This document shows, piece after piece, positions 56,340-64,000 of a DNA stretch of 64,000 bases (the first letter of the stretch is position 1; the number at the start of each line of letters is the position of its first letter). The notes below the pieces were generated by a model that had not been told where the DNA came from, did not search any database, and was given only the letters and a program-made list of their open reading frames with translations. This stretch comes from Ancistrus triradiatus. Its lineage: Eukaryota > Chordata > Actinopteri > Siluriformes > Loricariidae. The position numbers were made by a program, and so were the translations under genes. The stretch lies in contig JAJAGP010000872.1 of NCBI GenBank assembly GCA_025084515.1, positions 157,490 to 221,489 of the forward strand, given 5' to 3'.

Positions 56340-58455
56340 CAAAGAATAAGCAGAATATAAATTGAAAAATAGAGAAGTACTGTATATCAGTTAAACAGGG
56401 TTACTCAGATTCAAGTTCATAACATGGTGGCAAATTGGGTTTAATAATTCAGCTACAAGTTCATAACATGTATGTGGGGTGACGCAGTTCTCTCACCCAC
56501 AAACCAGAACGGAACTAACCATTGGCCAAGCCGAAGAGTGCTTCCTCAGAAATGACAGAATATGAATCCATGTTAGTTAACTTACTTTATTTTCTCATTT
56601 TACTTCCACTTATCTTGACCAGTGTCGTCTGGATTGCGGGGTGGAGGATGTCCAGAATTTATTTCTGACTTCCCATGGCACAGGAGAATGAGTACCCTGG
56701 CAGGGCATCAGGTCACTGTTGCAGTTTTGGTGAATGTTCCCCCATCCAGCCTCCCTTCCATCAGACATGGTCAATGTTATTATTTCTTGATTAGGACCAT
56801 TTTTTGTTGTCAGACTAAATTTACTTCAATTAATGTTGGATTTTCTCATTTTGTTTCAATGTGTGTTTGAGCCAATTCATTAACTTAAGTCAAGTGAATG
56901 CTTTATAACTTTTTTTACTCATCTCTACGAGTAACTACGAGGGACTGTATCAGTTCACACAGGGGAAGGCTACCAGTGTTTTTTCTATAGCATAAAAAAA
57001 AACTAATGTTTTCAGAAAAGGGAAGTATTTAGGCTTTTCCTACAGGAATCATCTGTAAGGGAATTAGGTAGAGAGGAGGGGTGTGTGATATGCATCTTCT
57101 ACGATAATATCAGAATTGCTGTTGTAACCATGTGCAAGCTGAGTATCGATTATGTCATTCACTCTGCAAAAACAGTCAAAAACGCACCTTGAGAGTTCAC
57201 CCAGTCATGTAGCCATGTAGGACAGACGGCTGCAGATGCACACTGGGTGTATGCAGCATTCTACCTAAAAGCACATGACTGAAGTTAAAAATGAGTGAAC
57301 AAACTGCACCAGGAGACAAAACACAGACACCACCAGCCTGGCAGTCTACGTCAATAGATTAAAATGGCTCATCCTCACTGGGGTGAAGGTGGTATGGCTT
57401 TGCTCAAAAGCCGGAAATCTTGTCGGAAATCGATTGCCATTAAAGACAGCTCAACAACTAACTTATTTCACCATCTGCAAACTAACAGCCGTGCAGAATT
57501 TGAAAATCACCACAAATTTCGAGAGTCAGCTGTCCATGACAGGCTTAAATCAGCCAAAGTACCAGCATAAAAACACCATCAGCAAACCTAGCAGAATCAT
57601 TCTGCAATAAAAAAGGGTCAACAGATGGCAAGACAAAAAAAATGCTGTCACCAGTTACATTGTGAAAGATATGGTGCCAATTCAGGTGGTTGAAAAAGAT
57701 GGGTCAAAATCGTTTTAAAACTTTAGACCCAAGATATACGCTGCCAAAATACAATCTAATTATCAATCAATAAAATCCCAGAAAATACTGGGATGTCATC
57801 TTGGCAATATCACACACCCCTAGCACAGAGTAGGTTCCACTGAGTGTGGGATTGGATTTAACACCATATGTGAAACAAATCAGCATGTTACCCACAAAGA
57901 TATCTTGGTTTGAGTGTGAGTGGGGATTTAAGGGGATCTGGCAGGAATTAATCTTGGTTTATGCCTCAGTGGCTCTCAGTGCTTCTGACAGACTCCATGG
58001 TTATCAAACATGGAGGGATTGTATCAAACTGTTTTTCATAATAGTTCAAAGAGCATGTGTCATTGGCTGTTCTAATAAAATGCCAAATCTTCGACAGAGA
58101 CATGGATTTTCTGTCAGAATTGCACCTCACGAATTTAAAGCAGGATATTTAACAATTTACTCTACATTTAACACGGATTGCACCAGAAACAACAACACTA
58201 CACTGGCCTGTAAGTGAAAAGTGCCTCTGAAGAGAAACATAAAACTCCAAAATGCCTGCACTGAGAAAATAACCAAATAAACAACAACAAGAAACAATGT
58301 AGCATCATCAGTGTTGCTCTGCTATTTAGAAGACAACTGTCCACAACATTCTGTAAGCTACCTGCTTGCTTACACATAACTTTGCTCTCAGGTCCTACTC
58401 AAACCAGTGGCTCCAAAAAACACATACTAATTACAGACTCACTCTCCATATCCAC
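56340..58455. other. Intergenic, nothing recognised
   Basis: 56750-56785 shares CCATCCAGCCTCCCTTCC-type sequence with 61705-61735, hinting at another repeat. The ORF at 57846-58217 is unrecognised. Confidence 0.35.
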
Positions 58456-58459
58456 TTAG

Positions 58460-58735
58460 TACAATTCAGGGTTGTGGGGAGCTGGGGCCTAATCAGCAGC
58501 ACTGGGGAATGTCAGGAACCAGTCCTAGGTGGCACACCAGTCCCTCACAGGGCACATGCACCACACAACCACACGCACTTTAGAAACAACAATGGACCCA
58601 ACGCATATCTTTGAAATGGGAGAGGAAACCCAGGAAAATACAGGGAGAACATGCAAACTCCACACAGGCAGCGACCAGGCCAGGACTAAAAAAAAAAAAA
58701 AATCACTGGAGCTGTGAGACAAGAGTGCTACACCA
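58460..58735 (-). mobile_element. Fish SINE or LINE-tail repeat, diverged
   Basis: GGTGGCACACCAGTCCCTCAC, GAACATGCAAACTCCACAC and GGAGCTGTGAGACAAGAGTG; an A-run interrupts it near 58688. Confidence 0.65.
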
Positions 58736-58739
58736 GCAT

Positions 58740-59585
58740 CACACACCCTACACAATAGCTGGTAAGACAAAGCAGGAAGTTCCACCTACGGTGTATTACT
58801 TGAAAAACGTTTAATAAAGTAGAGTGTGGGTTGGGGAACTCTACCTCTGCCTCAAATGCACTCACTAATGCAGACATCTCAGCAGAGCTGAACACCTACC
58901 AATAACTGCTCATATTACCCCTGGCAAAATTATGGAATCAAGCCAAGAGGATGTTCCGCCAGTTTTTTACTTCACTGCAAATACAGGTACTCACTGCAGA
59001 ACATCTCTTTGCATATACATCCATAGTCCAATAAGGTTGTTATCCTTATTATTAAGGTTAACCAACTTAACCCACAGATTTCCTTTCCAGATGCTGGTGC
59101 AGAAAGTGTTATTAGACACATGCAGTGTCATGGTGAGCAGACTGAATGCCGAGCAACATTTGCCTAGTGTTGCACTCCTTACAATGACTGAGAAGACCAG
59201 CAAGAGGTGGTACCGGCCAGGTGAATCACGTGTGTTACATCTGTACACAACAGCACGAGATCCATGCTTGGATCGTGAGACATCTGCATATCAGTTTCTT
59301 TCAAGACTTAATTTCTATTCTGTGGTGGAATGCTTATGCTCCACATCAAGAGAAACAGAGTAAGAAGAGGAGAAACGAGCAGAGAAACTACAACTGTCAT
59401 TGCAAACACAGCACAAGAGAGCTAAATGGGAGAGTAAAACGTTTCACACTTTCTGCACCCTTCTCAGTTGCCTGCTTTCTTCTGAAATATCTGCTCGTGT
59501 TGTAAACAGGAAACATGCTGCGCTGTCAATCTCAACTTAAAAATGTGTCAAGTCAGAAAGAGCAAAGGCTTACAAATTTGTTGGC
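58740..59585. other. Intergenic with an unrecognised 143-codon frame
   Basis: The plus frame at 58932-59363 includes VSRLNAEQHLPSVALLTMTE and TTARDPCLDRETSAYQFL. It matches no family I know and no splice evidence supports it. Confidence 0.25.
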
Positions 59586-59589
59586 TGCT

Positions 59590-60110
59590 TAGATGATGCT
59601 GGAACGTTTGTCTGCAGTCATTGTAATGAAACATATAAAGATGACTGCCTGAAGAAACAGTCAACTTTACCTACTCATTTATCATATGGGGTTGCTTGTC
59701 AGGTGAAAGACCAGGGGAGATGGCAATCATTACCTCAACAGACAATGCACATGTGGACATTGAGATTCTGGGCCCTTTTCTCAAGTCATTGACAGAAAAT
59801 AGGCTTGGTGATGATTTTTCGGGATGATAATGCATCGTGCCTCTGAGCAAAGACTGTTCTATATTGTCTTCAGGAAAGGCATATCAACTCATGTCATGGC
59901 CAGCAAATGGTCTGGATCTCAATCCTATTGAAATTTTATGAACATTTTATATTTTACAAAATTAGTCCATGACAGTCCATGACAGGGATCCATCCTGCAA
60001 AGCTGATCTGTCCACCACCATTTGAGAAAGTTGAAATAAGCTTGATGTAGAATATAGTTTTTCATGAGTGAAGTCCATGCCTCAGAGAATTCGGGGTGTC
60101 ATAAATCACT
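59590..60110 (+). pseudogene. Old Tc1/mariner-type transposase remnant, copy 2
   Basis: Broken frames give SYGVACQ, AIITSTDNAHVDIEILGPFL and MSWPANGLDLNPIEIL (the DLNPIE catalytic region). Pairs with 10395-11160. Confidence 0.65.
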
Positions 60111-60964
60111 AATTGTGATTTTTTGGGGTTGATAATTCCATTTTCTCCTCAACAGTGAATGATTCCATATTTGTCCTATACTTGATTTCTCTGCTTGCAA
60201 CGAATTGAAATTCAAGTTCAGCTGTTAAACTACAATTGTCATATCCATGATTTATTTGTGATGGAGATAAAAGGGTGTGTGAACATCCTAAGTTCGGTGA
60301 ATCCAAGTTTTGTCTACACTCACCGATGTCTGAGGAAGCAGGTAACGATGAGCAAATCAGTTTCTGAGAAAATAAACTAACTCAACCCTACTCATCTCCA
60401 AACCACATACTTGACCTTTGGAAGCTTGTTTAGATGGCAGCATGAACCAGGCTTTACAGCTTTCCTTCCAGAGGATGAAACTGGTAAATAAAAATGAGTG
60501 TTGGAGTGAAATGACTGAGCTACACTTATGAGAAAGAACTCATGCCTATAGACATTTTACCAGCAGTGAAATTCATTGTGGACGATGACTGATATGTCAA
60601 AGAAACCAGACCTGCTGTTTTGTCAGTTTCAAACCCCAAACAAGTGATTAGAATGCCCAAAACTGTCACCTACTTTCTACAAACAGGTTTCTCATTTGCC
60701 ATTGTAACAAACAGAGAAACAGTGATACAGAGCATCACAGTATGTATTCACCTGGCAACCGAAAGAGGCCCATGTCTCCTGCAACACTTGCAGTTCAGTA
60801 AGCAAACAAACAAACAATGCATCACTGTCAGATCCTCGGCCCTTCATCATCTTCTTCTGGCTCAGTTTCCTATCTAACTTAGACGGAGTGAAGTGGTGAA
60901 GATAATGGCAGGGTGATGGGGCTCAGGGTCTGGACTGGACGGAGGATGAGAGGACAGTGAGAGC
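60111..60964 (-). other. slc9a7: slc9a7 3' flank and presumed 3' UTR
   Basis: Downstream of the slc9a7 stop on the minus strand. TTTATT near 60250 reads AATAAA on the minus strand and is a candidate polyadenylation signal. Confidence 0.4.
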
Positions 60965-61204
60965 TCAAGCATGATCCTCCATGGGGAAAACCAGACGTGT
61001 CCCCCGGCTCAAGAATTCCTGCTCACGTGAGTCCAGCTCTCGCTCCAGTGCCTCCTCGGATGTGCTGCCGTTGCGTTTGCCACTCTTTGCTCCTGTCGAT
61101 GACGAGGCGCCATTAACCGTGATGGCCGTGTCACCGTAGGTCAGCGCCAAGTCTCCGTCGGTCAGGATGAGGTCCGAGTCGGTGTCTTTCAACTGCTCAC
61201 TGTT
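60965..61204 (-). CDS. slc9a7: slc9a7 last coding exon (Na+/H+ exchanger 7 C-terminus)
   Basis: After the acceptor GTGCTCCACAG the exon encodes 79 residues and a TGA at 60967-60965. It reads NSEQLKDTDSDLILTDGDLA, LTYGDTAITVNGASSS and then EEALERELD and SRGTRLVFPMEDHA. The combination DSDLxLTxGDLxLTYGD plus a terminal RGTRLVFPxED is the cytosolic tail of SLC9A7 (NHE7), a trans-Golgi and endosomal monovalent cation/proton exchanger. SLC9A6 has a related but longer and different C-terminus. The transmembrane part must lie beyond the right edge, because the gene is on the minus strand and no upstream exon is visible before 64000. The gene converges with chst7, the arrangement I recall for human CHST7/SLC9A7. 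Confidence 0.9.
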   Translation of the reverse strand, partial: NSEQLKDTDSDLILTDGDLALTYGDTAITVNGASSSTGAKSGKRNGSTSEEALERELDSREQEFLSRGTRLVFPMEDHA

Positions 61205-61411
61205 CTGTGGAGCACAGGGACAAGTGGGAGATGAGGGGAGATGGATGGGGAGCATGCACACACTCAGCTTAGAACAAAGGATCATGAGGGACACTGGGAA
61301 GACACATGAGAACAGAATGAATCACTTAATGACCCATTCCCAAATAGGTCCTACTAAAGCAAACAGTGTCCCTCTTTTAATATGTGCTTTATTCGTGGCC
61401 ACAACTGTCAA

Positions 61412-61588
61412 TCATTTAGCAGATATTTCATCATTTAGCAGACAACCTTATCCAGAGTGACTTGCAACTGGTATCCTACAATCCAAGCAATTGTGGGTTA
61501 AGGGTCTTGCTGAAGGACCCAACAGTTGCAGCTTGGCAGATTTGGGATTTGAACCATAGACCTTCTGGTCCAATGTCCAGCTACACCC
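61412..61588 (-). mobile_element. tRNA-derived SINE in slc9a7 intron
   Basis: ATCATTTAGCAGACAACC, TACAATCCAAGCAATTGTGG and TTTGAACCATAGACCTTCTGG; the head is truncated. A solo tail lies at 62430-62456. Confidence 0.75.
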
Positions 61589-61968
61589 ATTTAACCTATC
61601 ACATATTATATAAACCAAAAAGTAACTTTTGGGTTATAATGGTCCTGGATTGTCCAGAACTATCAAGAACCATTTAAATAATGAAATTCCACAGCACCAG
61701 GGATGATCCATCCAGCCTCCCATCCCTCAGACATGGCCAATCATGCCTGAAGGCACCACTGCGACCCAGGCTTGTAACAGCCACTGAGAGGAGATCAAAT
61801 CAACCTTCTACACGAGCTTAAGATTTTTGAACTCTTAAATGGACAAATGTTCAACATTTGAAAAGAAAAAAAAAGGACTGGTCTCCTTTTAAGTCGTTGT
61901 CGTCTCAAGGTTTGCGAGTTTTTCCTTGCCACTGTCTGTCAGAATTGCTCCCACATTTCTTGACAATA

Positions 61969-62214
61969 CAGTGGTACCTCGGATCTCGTTGTTAATTCAT
62001 TCCAGAAGTTTTTTTTAGAACCGAAAACGTCGAGTACTGAGCAAATTTTTCCCAACAAGGAATAACGTAAATTGAATTAATCCGTCCGACTCATACAGGT
62101 TTAAACAAGTGTGTCAAGTACCGAGCAACTGATGAGAACCGCGACAAATTTTTCCTTGTCAAACTGCACTGAGAACCAAATTCGACGAGTTGCGAGGCGG
62201 TTCGAGAACCACTG
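61969..62214. mobile_element. Tigger-like MITE, complete
   Basis: CAGTGGTACCTCGGATCTCG and the inverse CGGTTCGAGAACCACTG, flanked by TA on both sides; 246 bp. Confidence 0.75.
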
Positions 62215-62559
62215 TATACGCTTAACATTTTTAAATGTTCTAAGCGGAAATGCTTCTTAAGCATTCTGCACTGCTGTCCACAGACACTGAGGCTGGATTC
62301 TCAATACAAGTTACTTCAGATGACTGTTATGCATCCCCAGGTATTACTTCACCTCTACCATGCTTTATAGTTGGCCGAGTACACTTGCACTTTATCTATT
62401 TATGTGAACAGCTCCTGAGCATAGACCTCTGGATAAGGGCATGTGCTAAACGAAGCAAGTGTAAACTCATATTTGGTGAGGTATATTGACAAGGCACATG
62501 GTACATGGCTAAAAGAAAAATGAACATACCCTTATGCCGTGACTAAATAATGCTGATAC

Positions 62560-62995
62560 ACATTCTCCATGTTATTAGAGTTATTATTTACATATTCATT
62601 TATATAAACTATTTTCTTATATTCTAGGTTTATATTCTCTATTTTGTTATCCACTTCATAATACTGCATTATATATAACTTATTACAGTCTATAACGTTA
62701 TTTTATATTATTTACTGTATTGTATCTTGTTCTCTTTTTTCTTTTTTATATTTAGCTTCTGTTTATTTAAACTATTACTATAAACTTATTCATTAGGTAA
62801 CAGCTGAATTCTTACATATAACATCTAGTCTGCTGAAGCAGGTTGGGTCCCTTTTCGAGTCTTGGTCCTTTCAAGGTTTCTTTCTTATAACAATTAGGTA
62901 GATTTTTCTTTGCCATCGTCACCCCAAGTTTGCTCAATTAGGGCTGTGGTACAGCTGCTTTGAGACAATGCTCCGTTGTAAAAAAAACATCTGTG
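62560..62995 (+). repeat. Interspersed repeat 3' end, copy 3
   Basis: GGTCCCTTTTCGAGTCTTGG and GCTGCTTTGAGACAATGCTC match 23790-24005. The AT-rich upstream part is shared too. Confidence 0.65.
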
Positions 62996-63049
62996 ATTCA
63001 CTAACATAAGAAGCTTCTATCCCACAGTATGACTACCTGACTACTGATA

Positions 63050-64000
63050 CAGTGGTGCTTGAAAGTTTGTGAACCCTTTACAATTTTCTATATTTCTTCA
63101 TAAATATGACCTAAAACATCATCAGATTTCCACACTTTATCACTAAAAGTAGATAAAAAGAATCCAGTTAAACAGATGAAACAAAAGTATTATACCTGGT
63201 CATGTACCAATATTACACATTAGTGAATGTCAAAAGTATGTGAACCTCTAGGATTAGCAATGAATTTGAAGGTGAAATTAGAGTCAGGTGTTTTCAATCA
63301 ATGGAATGACAATCAGGTGTGAGTGTGCTAGCACCCTGTTTTTATTAAAGAACAGGAATCTATCAAAGTCTGCAAAGGAGATTTCCGAGGACCTCATAGA
63401 AAAAGAGTTGTTGATGCTCATCAGGCTGGAAAAAGGTACAACAAAACCATCTCTAAAAAGTTTGGACTCCACCAAATCCACACCAACAGTCAGACAGATT
63501 TGTTTACAATGGAGGAAATTCAAGAAACCGTTGTTGACCCTCCCCAGGAGTGGCTGACCAACAAAGATCACTCCAAGAGCAAGGTGTGTAATAAGCTGGC
63601 GAGGTCGCAAGGACCACAGGGTAACTTCTAAGCAACTGAAGGTCTCTCTCACATTGGCTCATGTTTAATGTTCATGAGTCCACCATCAGAAGAACATTGA
63701 AACAACAATGGTGGTGTGCATGGCAGGGCCTGCAAATAGAGAAGCCACTGCTCTCCAAAAGAAACATTGCTGCTCGTCTGCAAGTTTGCATAAAGATTCA
63801 CGTAGACAAGCCAGAAGGCTACGGGAAAAAATGTTTTGTGGATAGATGAGACCAAAATATAAACTTTTTGGTTTAAAAGAAAAGTGTTATGTTTGGAGAA
63901 AGGAAAACTCTGCATCCAGCATAAAACCTTAATCCCATCTGTGACATGGTGGTGGTAGTATCATTGGTTTGAGCCTGTTTTTGCTTCATCTGGGCCCTGG
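63050..64000 (+). mobile_element. Degenerate Tc1-like element leaving the window
   Basis: Starts CAGTGGTGCTTGAAAGTTTG. Transposase frames are broken: AKEISEDLIEKELLML, HHQ-like linker, TVVDPPQEWL, and later VDKPEGYGKKCF and the KTLHPA region. The right end lies outside. Confidence 0.8.

Noticed and set aside
58932..59363. 143-codon plus-strand frame as a gene
   Set aside because: No recognisable domain, no splice context, and it sits in a repeat-rich gap; listed only as unassigned.
61205..63049. Further slc9a7 exons
   Set aside because: No frame with exchanger transmembrane or tail sequence was found; upstream exons are expected beyond the right edge.

Overview
The window looks like teleost fish genomic DNA. 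Two vertebrate protein-coding genes lie wholly inside it, and the last exon of a third sits near the right edge. The rest is mostly intron and intergenic sequence filled with fish-type repeats: Tc1-like transposons, hAT- and Tigger-like MITEs, a tRNA-derived SINE in about a dozen copies, LINE fragments and microsatellites. Splicing, AT-rich introns and vertebrate exon structure rule out a prokaryote. The species cannot be named from the sequence.

Layout. 1-12.7 kb is intergenic and repeat-rich. It holds a LINE 3' end, an internally deleted Tc1-like element, a TG/TA/GATA microsatellite, several SINEs and a Tigger-like MITE with a SINE inside it. 12.7-32.4 kb is tubgcp5 (gamma-tubulin complex component 5) on the minus strand in 23 coding exons. 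Twenty-one exons are clean; exons 13 and 14, at 18.3-20.2 kb, carry frameshifts and stops inside an indel-rich stretch that looks like poor sequence. 32.4-38.8 kb is intergenic, with a palindrome just upstream of tubgcp5, a Tc1-like transposase remnant, a LINE remnant and a hAT-like MITE near the chst7 start. 38.86-40.13 kb is chst7, an intact sulfotransferase read from one coding exon on the plus strand. 40.1-60.9 kb is repeat-rich and may contain a spliced 3' UTR exon of chst7. 60.97-61.20 kb is the last coding exon of slc9a7 on the minus strand. 63.05 kb to the end is another degenerate Tc1-like element that leaves the window.

The three genes do not form a pathway. tubgcp5 acts in microtubule nucleation, chst7 sulfates glycans in the Golgi, and slc9a7 is an organellar Na+(K+)/H+ exchanger. 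The convergent chst7/slc9a7 arrangement is the one I recall for the human X chromosome, which supports both names.

The most unusual non-genic signal is in tubgcp5 intron 14 (17.36-18.02 kb, antisense to the gene). A ten-base-periodic array of GAA/TTC-type pentamers resembling heat-shock elements is followed by a TATA-like box, a polyadenylation signal and a short Cys-containing ORF. It looks like the 5' end of a mobile element with a possible stress-type promoter.
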